Origin: Siphonodentalium dalli
Lineage: Eukaryota > Mollusca > Scaphopoda > Gadilida > Siphonodentaliidae
NCBI GenBank assembly: GCA_032622095.1
Contig: CP136067.1
Location: 95,160,707 to 95,224,706, forward strand
DNA: 64,000 nucleotides
Direction: 5' to 3'
This document shows positions 7,921-19,340 of this stretch, piece after piece; position 1 is the stretch's first letter, and every line of letters starts with the position of its first letter. The position numbers and the translations under genes were made by a program. Under the pieces are notes generated by a model. The model was not told the DNA's origin, did not search any database, and saw only the letters and a list, made by a program, of their open reading frames with translations.

Positions 7921-8210
7921 CTGGACCGACCCTGGGCGGGCCACTCTGGTCCCACCCCTCGCTCGTCGACACTCTGGCCCATGGGCCAGAATGGCCCCGA
8001 GCGAGAGGTTTGGATTTTTTTCTGGCCCACCCCTCGCTCGGGGCCACTCTGGCCCATGGGCCAGAGTGGCTCCGAGCCCATATATTGGACCAGAGTGTCG
8101 ACGAGCCCGACCCTGGGCCGCCACTCTGGCCCACACCCTCGCTCGTCGACACTCTGGCCCATGGGCCAGTGTCGACGAGCGACGGGGGTGGGCCAGAGTG
8201 GCCGCCAATA
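7921..8210. repeat. Cluster of mosaic GC-rich palindromes centred on GGCCCATGGGCC
   Basis: Three palindromes share the core CTCTGGCCCATGGGCCAG, centred near 7981, 8056 and 8161. Each half has one of two outer arms: type A (GCTCGTCGACA) or type B (GCTCGGGGCCA). The first is A/B, the second B/B, and the third A/A. Around the third, symmetry extends to roughly 90 bp (about 8117-8207). Further half-sites (GGACCAGAGTGTCGACGAG at about 8087) lie between. The open frames on both strands here (up to 202 codons) follow from the GC-rich symmetry and are not taken as genes. Confidence 0.85.
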
Positions 8211-8239
8211 CTACTCACGAGCGATTTTATGTTACATTA

Positions 8240-9170
8240 GGCAGCGTATATCATGTGTACTTAGTCATCAAATGCATATTCTCACGGTCGCATCTGAAGA
8301 ACTAGAAACGCACATCGTATTGAACCTTGTTACGCAGACCTGTTGGCGTATTTTCATACAGCCAATGCTGAGAGGAGTAGAGTTTCTATCTATCTGAATC
8401 AATTAACATGGGGTGGTGATCATTGTTTCCCTTCCCGTTTCTTTTTAAATCGGCTAGAACCGCATGGACATTCTGGGTCTTTAGTTATATTAAACGGACA
8501 TGGCACATTCGAACCCTAAAATTTGCGTATACGTAATACGGGAACGGGGTCTCAAAACACACATATATAAACTATTAGCGAATTCATCGATATAGTGCTA
8601 TAAAAACCAGTTTTGTTAGTTACATTTTTGCGTAAATTTGCTATCGTTTCGCCTGTTCCGGTTAATTTTTTTTCCGAGTGATGCCGATATCGTTCGTGTG
8701 TTTTCGGAAATAAGTGCCTTCTCGACACCGTCATGATTGTGACGTATTTTGATTTCTAATGCTCCCCAGCGTCTCTATCATTTTCGCTGCCCGATAGAGC
8801 GTTTCTGTTGGATCTTAGTTTTCCATGCGAGAACAATTGGCTCTTTTGATATGGATTTAATGATAGAACGGTTTTCCAGTTTGTTACACAATGTCAACAT
8901 GGATTTTAGTCATTTACATTGATCCATGGAACACATTTATTTTTCTCAAATATACTTTGAGTCAAATCTCAATTTTGTATAGTCAATAACAGTTGAGCAC
9001 GACACTATACATGTGTTTGTTGATGAACTTCTTAGTTCAATGCCGTAGTTCGTATTAACTACCCACCAGTGACACAGCGATAGGCGCGTGGGTGGGTGAT
9101 ACCATGCTTGAAACAATACATATTTGGAAAATTCAGGCTGATAAATAAAAAAAAAAATTCTGATATTTAA
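8240..9170. other. No gene recognised
   Basis: AT-rich unique-looking sequence. No frame over about 95 codons, no family motif, no strong hairpin seen. Confidence 0.5.
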
Positions 9171-9171
9171 A

Positions 9172-9500
9172 CTTAAATGTACGTTATCCAACTCGATGGT
9201 TCCCGTATCATCCGATTCCAACAACAGCAACATTACGTCAAAAGACGCTTTAGTTCTCAGAATCGATTAATTACCAAAATATTTATGAACATTTTGTTCA
9301 AAGCAATTTGGTATCGAGAGTATGTCTATCGGCTCGTCGAATATTTGCTAGGCCGCTAAATATTCCAGGTGGTGAAAAATAACAGATTTCGAAAATCGAT
9401 ATATGATAGCTCTGAGCTTTGATGAGTGTGGTCCAAGACTCGAGTCAAATATTATTTTAATTCCAGAAGCCAAATTAAGAAACACTAATTTAGGACCAAA
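9172..9500 (+). repeat. Solo left arm of the AGGTRCTCA foldback family
   Basis: Starting at TTAAATGTACG, it shows the order seen in the left arm of the element at 44091-45024: TCGATGGTTCCCGTATC, TCCGATTCCAACAACA, AGAATCGATTAATTACC, then the 'GAAAATCGATAT' and 'AGCTCTGAGCTTTGAT' blocks. The right arm is absent. It is more diverged than the 44-kb copy. Confidence 0.7.
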
Positions 9501-9962
9501 ATGAAAATTGGAAAAATATGTTTCTACCTCTAATAAAATGGACGATACTGCAAACGGCCACTTCCCTGGTGAAATCCTGGTGTCCGTGTGGAGTGTAGAG
9601 TCTATATACATATAGACACAGCCAATACATATATAAGTTGCTTGGAATACTCAAAAATAGTTTATTTAATATCACCATACGTTTAATTAAAACCACCGGC
9701 CTCAGAGTTACACAAAAATTTGGACTAAATTGTTTTGTTATTCCATTTTGAAGACGAAAATAATTATGTCCTCTATAACATATCCAAAATCCGCTAAAAT
9801 AAGCTTCGAGCTAAATTTTCTATTCAAAATGGCTTCCATGATGACAATAGGCATCGAAAAATTCTGACTTTCCGTGATAGCTGCACCAACTAATGCCACA
9901 TTTGTAATAAAATTAAATATGCACAAACAATGCTTAGTCGTAAACCATATAATTATGTTAGT

Positions 9963-10500
9963 CTAGGCAAATATGGACATAGGTGTCGCCTCGAGAGGGA
10001 ATTTATGAGACCTACATTTTTGGTTAGCATGAACACTTAGCTTTCGGAATCCGTATGTTGGCTTTGTCAGATAGGCGGACTTTCTTTTCGCACCGCGTGG
10101 TTTTATTGAGGCACCTGTTGATAAAATCCGTCATTTTAAAAATAAAACCGACATAATTGACAGAGTATATTCACACCTTTTGAGAAGAGATATTCGTCCA
10201 ATTTTGATGCCTGTAAATGGGGCGATAATCAGAGTAAGGTTATACATGAAACCATTGAATATCGGAATAACAGTCATGACGACAAGTGACGTCAAATAAT
10301 GTTTAGAGTGAGTAGAATATGACGATTCACGCAAAGCGTTGTCTTTCGTTTCTTATAAAATCAGAAGTAAGATGGTTATGCCCAATTATTGTATACCATG
10401 GGTAACTACTGCCAATTAACTACGTTCTAACATATCACTTATCGCTGTTGGTCGCATTATTTTATATCAAAGGCAGAAAAATCAACCCTCCCCTTAAAGC
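9963..10500 (+). repeat. Dispersed repeat, inverted partner of 17786-18318
   Basis: Shares with the reverse complement of 17786-18318 long stretches such as CATAGGTGTCGCCTCGAG, GTATATTCACACCTTTTGAG-like blocks, ACGATTCACGCAAAGCGTTG and GGCAGAAAAATCAACCCTCC. The two copies lie about 7.3 kb apart in opposite orientation. There is no coding frame in common beyond short stretches, so it looks like a non-autonomous element or a noncoding segment of a larger one. Confidence 0.8.
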
Positions 10501-10519
10501 TGAGAGGCGGCAGGCTGTG

Positions 10520-11220
10520 GTGTAAGGCATACAGAACGCACAATTATGTGCCAAATTGCGAAATTAACACAATGGCCGTTGATGGACTGCTAAGGTGTAC
10601 ATCCTGACTCAATTGTTAGATTTTTTCCCCAAAAAGATAATCTAAAATGCATTTTGTCTTCTTCCGGGAGGCAAAAATGAAAATAAGGTATTAAAGGTGG
10701 AGATAATTATTGTATACGGTAATTTTGTTCCGTCTTGGTTTAAAAACTGGCCTAATAACCCAAGATAGCTGCCAATATGGTGGCCGGTATATAGGTGGGA
10801 ATTGTGAAATTTGTAAGAACGCACGATTACTTGCCAAAATGGCTTTACTAACACAACGGCCGTTCATAAACAGTTTACTGCTACAGTTTTGTGTAATATA
10901 TATATATCCCGATTCATCGACTAGAACATTTAAGTGAAACCGGAACACAAAGCAGATCCTGGTCCCAATTTTTTATTAAATATTTAATTAGTTTAGTCCA
11001 AAACTAATCAAAAACCTATTTTTGTCATCTTCTCGAAATGCATAAAGACAATAATGTATCGTGGGTGGATATAATTTGTATGTACGATAATTTCATGCCG
11101 TCGGCGGTTACTACATGACATATTAACCCCAATATGGCTGCCAATACGGTTGCCGGTATGTGGATGGAAATGGTAAAATATGTCATGTCGCAAATAACAC
11201 CACCATCGCAATGCAATGTC
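10520..11220. repeat. Diverged tandem repeat, unit about 300-330 bp
   Basis: The block around 10700-10860 (GTATACGGTAATTTTGTTCC ... GCCAATATGGTGGCCGGTAT) is repeated at 11040-11200 (TGTACGATAATTTCATGCC ... GCCAATACGGTTGCCGGTAT). A partial third unit at 10520-10690 shares 'GAACGCACAATTATGTGCC' and 'GTCTTCTTCCGGGAGGC'-type pieces. Copies are strongly diverged. No coding content is recognised. Confidence 0.65.
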
Positions 11221-11229
11221 TTATAAAAC

Positions 11230-13400
11230 CAATAGTCCTATTATATTCATATAATTTTGCAATACTAGGACGTAACAGTGGCCAGTTCTATTAAAATGAC
11301 AACCAGATTGTTACCCACGAGTGGGAGGATCGACAACTTTTGCATTCATTCGCGCTCAAGTAGGATTGTTCTTCGAAATCGGTGGCATGTCGTGCAAATT
11401 ATTTCACAATAAACATGAATAATTGAAGGCAGATGGCTGTCTGACTATCTTTGCGAAAAGAATAAGGGAATTATGTAGGTTATATTAAATCTAACACGAC
11501 ATTTAAGCATACTTGGCACTCTCTGTGGCTATTTTTTAACAAAATGCGACCGCGAATAACAGAATTAACCAATTAACTGATTCGGATATATATCTCATCA
11601 ATATATATCTCACTCATGTTGACACGAATCGTTAGTTACCCTCTATCAACGAGGCGTGGTTACAAGAACGGAGCTACTGATACATTGGGTCTGATGTATA
11701 CCGTTCTAAAAGTAAGTATAAATGGATCTCATTGACCAATATCAATTGCTGCCCAGTCCGCAAGAGGACATATCCAGCAAATTATCAAACCGTCACACCA
11801 TACAGGTTCGTTGAGTTTCATCATCACGCAATAGACTCGTTGAATTGTTTATTCTAACATTTACCGGATTATTTTCCATGACACATATTTCGCACAGAAC
11901 GAGATTGCAACCCGGTTGAGTTTCCTCTTGTAGTTTGTCAGCTGCTTAACGGATGAGAGGTATTTGCTTGTACTTGTAGTAGATAAGTTGCAAAGCAAAG
12001 TCAAGGCTCTAAGCGACATTTCCAACAACGAAAATACCAGTGATGTGATAAATCTGTCAAACTATGTTCCTACATATTTTGATTGTATATTACTCCTCTG
12101 TATAGTATGGTACTGGAGTCTCGTGTCACCCCATGTGCCCTCGTGATTTCCAGAAGTGACCGAACAATTGATTGTAAGACGAGGTACCCCAAATATGGAC
12201 AGCTATCCCATGCTAGATGAACACTCATATTACCCATAGTAGGTAGGATTACTTCTGGAAGGCTGTACATTCAGAAAACAGCATATAGATCGGAGTATTG
12301 GCATGGAGTTTTATCATGTAGACTGATACATTTTGGACTTTTGGTATCCCAGTGTAAGTTTCAGCTCATTATGACAACAAAATGAAAAGGACGACAATTG
12401 CAATTATTTGTATACATGCCATACACAGGTTGATACAAGGAAGCATATAATAACTTTCTAGATAAGTCCAAAAATAATGCGGTTAGGGACCAGCTGATGC
12501 CAGCGGGTCCGATGTCTGTAAACATACCATATTTTGATTATGGCCGTTCAAGATTAAAGCACTATAATTCCACCCACCGGTCATATCTACCGCCAGATGG
12601 GTTACAGTTAAATTCAAATGTATCTATAGTTATCCAACTATGCGCGACCTGAGTGGACCGTGTGTAGTGCGTATCCTGGTATTATATTGTGGTAGTGTTT
12701 GATGTGCAAATGGGTAAAACAAAATGGGATCACTAGTCTTGGTGTAATTTGTCGCTGCATCTCCGAAATGACATGTAGCACCAACTTCTATGCAAACCAG
12801 AATCTGATCTACGATAACTCATCCATAAAAACTCCGAATGTGCTGAGCGAAATCAGTAACTGGACACGATAGCCGTAGTTTAGTATTTACTGAACAGCGT
12901 GTGGGGAATACATGCATTTGTCTTTGTTCAATCGGGACGATATGGGGACGAAGAATTATTCGCCATATTGTTTTCCGCCGGTGTTGCCTGTAAATACGAA
13001 TATTGAATACAGCCCGATTGATTAAATACATGGGTTTTACGTTTCAAACACCAATGGTACTTGCAACAGCAGCAGGTCTCCTGGTCTGAATATGACCCGT
13101 TTGAATGTAACATAACGTAGACAAGTTTACAGGAGGGATTCTCATTCTGGACATGACTATTCTTAGGTTTTTCACTGATGCGATAATTTTTCGGAAGATG
13201 AAAAATATGGAATAATTTTGTACGATGAGAGCTATCTTTTTCTGAATCTCATCTTTTTGCGTTATTGGACACAAGTCAATGAAAGCGGCGATGGTGATTT
13301 AGGGTCTGGAAAAATTCACTCTGTGTTATCACGGCCGTCTTCTGTGGGTCGAAGCCATTGCACAGCAATTGTACATTGTATATATAACAAATTAATGGAG
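11230..13400. other. No gene recognised
   Basis: About 2.2 kb of AT-rich sequence. Frames are all under about 80 codons and match no family I know. A small doubled TATATCTCA stretch sits near 11585-11612. Confidence 0.5.
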
Positions 13401-13424
13401 GCACTGACTCAGAATCAAATCATA

Positions 13425-13640
13425 GCTTCAAATGCGGTTGCTTCAGTGAGTGTGAACAAATTATCATTTCTTATCGAAATGGTCATGTGTTTATCGGATG
13501 GCACAATGCGATGTTCCTTATCTCACATCTAGCTTTAAAATCGGTCCCAATTTTCACCGTATCAAGTCAGGGGTGTGAACCCGCATCACCTTCGTCTAGC
13601 CCAGACTTCGACAATGGTATCCACGACATATCCACCTCAT
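13425..13640 (+). repeat. Dispersed repeat (copies at 29610-29695 and 53985-54225)
   Basis: The core 'GTGAGTGTGAACAAATT.TCATTT' then 'TCATGTATCGATC' and 'CGTCTAGCCCAGA' is shared with the reverse complement of 53985-54225, and in part with 29610-29695 on the opposite strand. The copies are old and have no recognisable coding capacity. A fragment of a longer interspersed element is the likely identity. Confidence 0.6.
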
Positions 13641-13959
13641 ATGTACCATCATATCTGGTAGCACTTGGAATAATATTCATTGAGAAAGATTGACCTTCTA
13701 TTGTCGGGTTTAAGCGATTTCATATTGATTATGTGTAAGGTAACTGGTATAAATAACAATCAGGCATTCCATGTATTACTGTTACTCGGTTCTTCGTTTT
13801 AAACAATCCTGTTCATCTGTAAATACCTCGCTCAAATTGCCAACTTTTCAAGGGACACAGATTACTTGAGCATTGAGAAATTTTTCTCGATTAAATTTAA
13901 TTTCTCGCCATTTCATGACTATATAAAGCGCTATACATGTAAGTGATCAATCATATGTA

Positions 13960-14180
13960 GCTGCTGGGTTTGGGGGGGGGGGTGGTATATTCAGGCCTGT
14001 GTAATTTCTCCCCACCCCAAATCCTGACTCAATAAATTTTTTAATGGATATATAGGGCAATATAAGCGATTAAATAATTAGTTTATTTTTGTCATATGTA
14101 GATGCTGGGTGTGGAGGATACTCAGACCTGGGTATCTAATTCCCCCCTCTCCTCCCAAACCCTGACTCAAACAACTTTTT
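13960..14180. repeat. Two diverged tandem units with G/C-rich tract
   Basis: The motif TCATATGTAG(C/A)TGCTGGGT followed by a G-rich stretch, TCAGACCTG-like text, a C-rich stretch and CCTGACTCAA occurs twice (from about 13950 and 14093). It resembles the units at 16100-16870, suggesting one interspersed family. Confidence 0.6.
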
Positions 14181-14563
14181 CTTGTAACATGTTAATTTAT
14201 CGCCCTTTAATGACTATAACATCAAAATAAATAAGCAATAAATTAATACATGTACATTTATATTTTGTCCATATGTTGAATTCTCGGTGGGCGTGAGCAT
14301 TTGACAGACTGAAAATAGTAAAAAGGGGGATGCACGGGGGAGATATCAAGTGCACGTGGTCAGGTAAACAACCATACATGTATTAAGTCGTGAATTCTTA
14401 AAACAAGATATTAACAGACCTGGATAATGAAATAGATACCTGGTAAACAATTCAGCAGGTATAACTCCTGATAACAAATTTGTGCGAAACTTGTCCAAGA
14501 TACATGTATCCATGAGAACAAAGTGGACGGACAGACGCATGCTCACTGTCATTCATCAGAACA

Positions 14564-14765
14564 TACAGCAATGTCCTAAACATTAAACCCCTTAACCACA
14601 ACAGAACTGTGGGTAACTTTTCAGGATTTAGTCCGAAATATGGCTTGTTGACATTCATGAGAGCTTTCCGGTGAATTTCAACAAGCCATATTTCCGACTG
14701 AATCCTGAAAAATTACCTATAATTCTGATGTGGTTAAGGGGTCGATTATTTAGGGAATTACTGTA
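14564..14765. mobile_element. Hairpin MITE, TACAGTA family, copy 1
   Basis: The ends are TACAGCAATG and AATTACTGTA. The two ~90-bp arms are inverted copies (CTTAACCACA...GTAACTTTTCAGGA...AATATGGCTTGTTG) meeting at GAGAGCTTTCC near 14660. A single-strand transcript would form one long hairpin. Other copies are at 26571, 46239, 47370 and 54629. No coding capacity. Confidence 0.85.
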
Positions 14766-14872
14766 TGTCGAGTTTGTTACACATTTGTCAAAGTTTGCAT
14801 CAATATAATTGAGCAATTGAATGTTAACTCTGAGTTGTTCCATAATACATGTATTTCCCTTGTCATTTTAGG

Positions 14873-15294
14873 TGTTCGTGCGGCCTATGTACAGTGATGG
14901 AGACTACCTGTGAGTGCAGATGTTGCCATGCGATTGAAAAAGTTGAGGCCAAGCTGAAGGAAGTGACAAAAGCGTTTTCAGAGGAAGAAGGACACTTCAA
15001 GTGTATCACTGAGACTGTCCCATTCAGGAGTGTGTGCCTGGATCCATGGGTACTTGTAATTGCATGGTTAGGATACCAGCAACAGTATAGTCATCCGTTT
15101 AATGGACATCTGCACAACAAATACAGGCATATAGCATACAGACAGTTTATTCGGTGGTGTTATGGCTAGTTTTGGCTACCTTGGTTTGCATAACCGCAGA
15201 CCTCTTCCATCGTGTGTTGTGAATGGCATCAGTATGCTTTCCCAAATGATGGTGGAAATTACAGGCGCTTTCGTTTGCCCGAGCTGGAGAAATG
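14873..15294 (+). pseudogene. Exon of a P2X7 C-terminal-like Cys-rich domain protein, frameshifted
   Basis: A splice acceptor-like tract (CCCTTGTCATTTTAG, ending near 14872) is followed by CSCGLC...CECRCC. The domain signature then follows: FRSVCLDPWVL (about 15015-15047) and YRHIAYRQFIRWCYG (to about 15165). This Cys-rich order matches the intracellular 'ballast' domain first described in P2X7 receptors and amplified in many stand-alone invertebrate proteins. After WCYG the phase shifts: HNRRPLPSCVVNGI follows in another frame, and NDGGNYRRFRLPELE in a third, ending at TGA near 15294. So it is a pseudogene with at least two indels. Whether it came from a P2X receptor or from a stand-alone domain protein cannot be told. 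The domain call is firm. Confidence 0.8.
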
Positions 15295-15299
15295 AATGA

Positions 15300-15325
15300 A
15301 TAAATGAATGAAATCTTAATAGATT
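15300..15325. repeat. TGAA-type microsatellite
   Basis: AATGAATGAATAAATGAATG, a short interrupted tetranucleotide run directly after the P2X7-C-like exon end. Confidence 0.8.
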
Positions 15326-15405
15326 ATTGTTACAATGTATCTCCCTAATCTTCATCTCCCATAAAATTCATCGACAAAATATCAAAGTGTTATATAACAA
15401 AATGT

Positions 15406-15632
15406 CAAACTTTCAAGTAAGTGGCGCTCAGAAATGGGTTAACTCTTCCTGTGAGTAGAATCTCTCAGGTCATGCTCCATTTGCTACATGTCACATCTTT
15501 GTATCTCACATAGTACTAATCTAATTGTTATGAAATGTATCAAAGATGGGACACATGGCGAATGGAGCATGACCGGAGAGTTTCTACTCACAAAATTAAC
15601 ACATTACTGAGCGCCACTTACTTGAAAGTTTG
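15406..15632. repeat. Foldback hairpin 1 of a pair
   Basis: The arms CAAACTTTCAAGTAAGTGGC and its complement (ending 15632) pair over about 100 bp, through GGTCATGCTCCAT and complement, to an apex containing CTAATCTAATTGTTATGAAA (15518-15545). No TSD is resolved. The neighbouring hairpin at 15647 has unrelated arms but the same loop. Confidence 0.85.
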
Positions 15633-15646
15633 CTTTTTTCAGATTT

Positions 15647-15811
15647 AGATTTTTTTTCTGGAGAATGAACACACAAAATAGTAAGTTATCCCCAGACAGA
15701 AATCACTCTATCTCCCATGGTAATAATCTAATTGTTATGAAATTTATCAAAGTGATTTATGTCAGGGGGTAACTTACTTTGTTGTGTGTTTGTTCTCCAG
15801 AAAAAAATCTA
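15647..15811. repeat. Foldback hairpin 2 of a pair
   Basis: The arms AGATTTTTTTTCTGGAGAA and complement pair through GTAAGTTA(C/T)CCCC to a loop holding AATCTAATTGTTATGAAATT (15724-15752). The loop repeats that of hairpin 1 almost exactly, while the arms do not match hairpin 1. Confidence 0.85.
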
Positions 15812-16099
15812 TTTCATGACAGGGGTTAAACTAAAACATGCAGAATGAAAACTGATATTTTCTTGATTCAACTAATAATTGACATATATATATAAACTTT
15901 TGGATAATATCTAGGGACTTACCCGATATAAGTTTAACTATTTGGCATCACCAACAACAAAATGACATTCAATATTTTTCAGCAAAAAAACATAATTTAA
16001 CCCTTCCATCGTTCAGTAGTTCCAAATGAAATGTTCAGATAATATGTTCAACAAATGACCTGGACTTATTATCTAAACTTTAACCACCAATGAATAATG

Positions 16100-16870
16100 A
16101 ATTACTAGATGAGGTACCCGGTGTAACACGTCATCTCCCCCAGGATATCTTCACCTCCACCCCACCCAGGATAGCTCCCCCCATATATGACTAAAAATAA
16201 TTTCACTCATTTGATAACGTTTGACCCTGGAATGGCCAAAAAATTGTTTGATATTTTAACTTTGTTTTTATTTAAATTTTTGTTATTTTCAAGTGACAAA
16301 TCCCCCCACTTTTCGTAGTTTGATCCTGGAATGGCCAGAAAAATGTTTTTTTTATAATTCCCTTTTTTTTATATAAAAATATATTTTTTTCCAAGCGACA
16401 AATTTTTTTAATCACACAATTGATTATTTGATCCTGAAATGGTGAGAAAAATGACTTTTGAGATTTAAATTTGTTTTTATTTAATTTCATTTTTTCAAAT
16501 GTCCAGGTCTGGATAGCTACCCTCAACCCAGCACCTACATGACAAAAAATTGTCTTATCGCTTATTTTGCTTTATATAGTCATGAAACGAAGATGTCCAG
16601 ACCAGGATATAGCCCCCCCCAACCAGCGCCTACTTGAGAAAAATCATGGTTTTATTGCTTATTTTGCTTTATATAGTCATGAAACAGCGAGAAATTCACT
16701 TCTTCCGAGAAAAAGTTGTTTGAGTCAGGGTTTGGTGGGGGTAAGATGTCCAGGCGAGGAAGGGAAGAAAGAATTCCAGGACCTACATGACAAAAAATCA
16801 TCTTGGGGTTTTATTGATTATTTTGCTTTATAGTCATGAAATAGCAAGAAATAGACTTCTCCTGAGAAGG
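16100..16870. repeat. Diverged tandem array with 'TTTTGCTTTATATAGTCATG' units
   Basis: Units alternate a C-rich block (CCCCCAACCAGCGCCTAC), 'TGAGAAAAATCATGGTTTTAT', and 'TTATTTTGCTTTATA' followed by 'AGTCATGAAA'. The first part (16200-16460) carries 'TTTGA(C/T)CCTGGAATGGCCA' three times, roughly 115 bp apart. It is related in style to 13960-14180. No gene. Confidence 0.65.
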
Positions 16871-17124
16871 TGATGTATGAAACTAATCTGCATAAAATGA
16901 CAAAATGATGACTATTGTTCACTATTTTTAAAGCAAACGCTTATTCTGGTCGTTATCGTTGTCACATTTTTGTATATTATAATGAAAAAAGAATGAGTCG
17001 CAGGAAAATTGGAAAAAAAACTTGAACCCCATACAATGCTGAGGATGCGGTCCATTTTGGGAGGAGCTGGTGTGTTTACCCATAGATAAAGTTAATAAAT
17101 TTCGAAGTTCCCGTGGACCTACAT

Positions 17125-17186
17125 GTAGATCATGCCACGAATACCTACTCCAGCGGCACGGGAGTAGAGATTCATGCATGATCTAC
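17125..17186. repeat. 62-nt imperfect hairpin, pre-miRNA-sized
   Basis: The arm GTAGATCATGCCACGAAT pairs with ATTCATGCATGATCTAC, and the inner arm CTACTCC with GGGAGTAG. The loop is about 8 nt. It is isolated rather than part of a recognised repeat. Transcription is not shown. Confidence 0.5.
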
Positions 17187-17785
17187 TGTGGACCTATTAT
17201 GACAGTCACTGTGACACACGAAATTCGTCCAAATATGTACGCATATACTCCGGAGCTGTTGGCCACGCGAATACATTCCTGTCGTATTATTCAATATTTT
17301 ATTACACATATAAACCCATTCCGAATTCACGATTTCCAACGAAAACGAAACATGTTTCAATGTGAAATAAAACAAAACCACGCAGAAACCGATTTCGATA
17401 ACACAATGTCAACAGAGTGCGGGAAGGTCAAAAATAAAATACACCTAATCTGTTGTTTTCGTTTCGAGCTGTGCGCATGACACGGGGGTTTCCTGGAATC
17501 TGAATCGAAGCGGCTAATCTCGTTCTCAGAACGACTATGTGGGTCTAATAAGCGGGGAAATGGGTAAAATATGAACTTCGCGACGGCGACTTTAATTTTA
17601 TTCAAATTTCGGGTCTGGGGGTACATTATATATTGTTTCTACTTTAATGTTCGAGTTTGTAGACATAAACTTATATATTATTACATTCTTTAGAAGACTT
17701 TCAACGACCGTTGTGTTAATTAAGCCTATTGACATGTAACCGTCAGTTATGTGTGCCTTATGCCAGAGCATGGCGCATCATAACT

Positions 17786-18318
17786 TTAGGGGGAGGGTTG
17801 ATTTTTCTGCCTCTGATAACAAATAATGCGGCCTGCAGCGATAAATTATATATCAAAATATAGCCAATTGGCAGTAGTTTCCCATGGTGTAAAACAATAC
17901 GGCATACCCGTCTTACTTTATTTAAAAGAAACAAAAGACAACGCTTTGCGTGAATCGTCATATTTGTCTCGCCCAAAATATTATTTGACGTCACATGTCG
18001 TCATAGCTGCAATTCCGATATCCAATGGTTACATGTATCACCCTACTCTGGTTATCGCCCCACTCTCAGGTATCAAAATTAGACGAATATTTCTTCTCAA
18101 AATGTGTGAAAATACTCTGTCAATAATGTCGGCTTTATTTAAAAAATGACCGATTTTTTCATCGGGTGCCTCAAGAAAACCACGCGGTGAGAACAAAGTC
18201 CGCCTATCTGACAAATCCAACATACGGATTCCGAAAGTTTAGTATTTACGCTAACCAAAAATGTAGGTCTCATAAATTCCCACTCGAGGCGACACCTATG
18301 GCCATATTTGCCTGGCAA
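17786..18318 (-). repeat. Dispersed repeat, inverted partner of 9963-10500
   Basis: Opens at CTTTAGGGGGAGGGTTGATT and closes at GCCATATTTGCCTGGC. It is the reverse complement of 9963-10500 over its length, with scattered substitutions and indels. The longest frame (107 codons at 17826-18149) is not conserved in the partner and is not called as a gene. Confidence 0.8.
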
Positions 18319-18319
18319 A

Positions 18320-19340
18320 TATGCCCCAACATGTCCAAAAAATCCACATAACACACCTGTTGTCCCCATTTGATAGTAGAATAGTAGAAATTTGACATCA
18401 TGGAAAAGTAACACCAAAACAGCATCTTCACCATCGGTTCCAATAGTAGAATAGCATTAAATTTGTTTTAAAGTGTTTTTCCTCAGAGCGAGAGAGAGAG
18501 AGAGAGATGTTTTATTGCCTCATTGAAGGAGAGATATGTGTACAGGTATATACATGTTTATGAATACAACAGTGACATTCAAACTAAATCAATTTCACTT
18601 ATATGAGGTTGGTTGACCTTTCACCAGTTCAAATAATAACTTTTTCATGTTCCGACAGGGAAGTTTATATCATTAAAAACCAGTGCAGCTAATATACTTC
18701 TGAGTTGATATCGTTCCTCGGTAAATGCTGTATTCCCCACATTGTAGGTGAGGATCCCAACTCGATGTTGCATGACGGATATCACTTTGTTGAGCCGAAT
18801 TTGATTGGCATCCTTTACAATCGTTGAATTTCTCACGGGTAATCAATTCAATGTTTATCTCGATGTCGACTCACAACAGTCACAAACAAATCATGCAATC
18901 TGGCGTTGTGAACACACCTATTGTGAAATATATTATTCAGGAACAAGTATTAACAAAGAAATATATAGTCACAGCGTAGTTTGTTCAATGATATAAAGTT
19001 CTCTGTCATATTACTATTAAACAGTTCCCATATTTTGAACGGATTGAATATGATCTCTATGGTATACGTAGCCAAATTATGATATAATGCTCTGAAGTAC
19101 ATGTATAGTTCCCATAAAGCAAGTGTTATAGTGAAATGGAACTCAATGCCGCGTTTGTAAGATTTCCCTGCACAAACCTGTCGCAGATCAACGGGTGGAA
19201 ATATGTTCTTCTCTACACATGGCGAATTCAAGCCACAACCTTCAACATACTTTCCCAATGCATGCAACAGCGCAATAATGGCATGCAGCTCTCCCATACG
19301 AAGCACCCATTTGCCCATGTTATCACTTTATGAACGTACC
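18320..19340. other. No gene recognised apart from the GA tract
   Basis: Frames up to 122 codons (18950-19318, minus) show no family motif, and composition matches the flanks. The stretch ends in ATGAACGTACCTTAA, which resembles the terminal motif of the element at 34259-35128. Confidence 0.45.
18488..18507. repeat. GA microsatellite
   Basis: About nine GA units followed by ATGTTTTATTGCCTCATTG, which may be the end of an old interspersed element. Confidence 0.8.

Noticed and set aside
7789-8397. Overlapping frames up to 202 codons on both strands
   Set aside because: They coincide with GC-rich palindromes, are mirrored on the opposite strand, and have no family similarity.
17826-18149. 107-codon plus frame as a gene
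   Set aside because: The inverted partner at 9963-10500 does not keep the frame, and no family motif is present.
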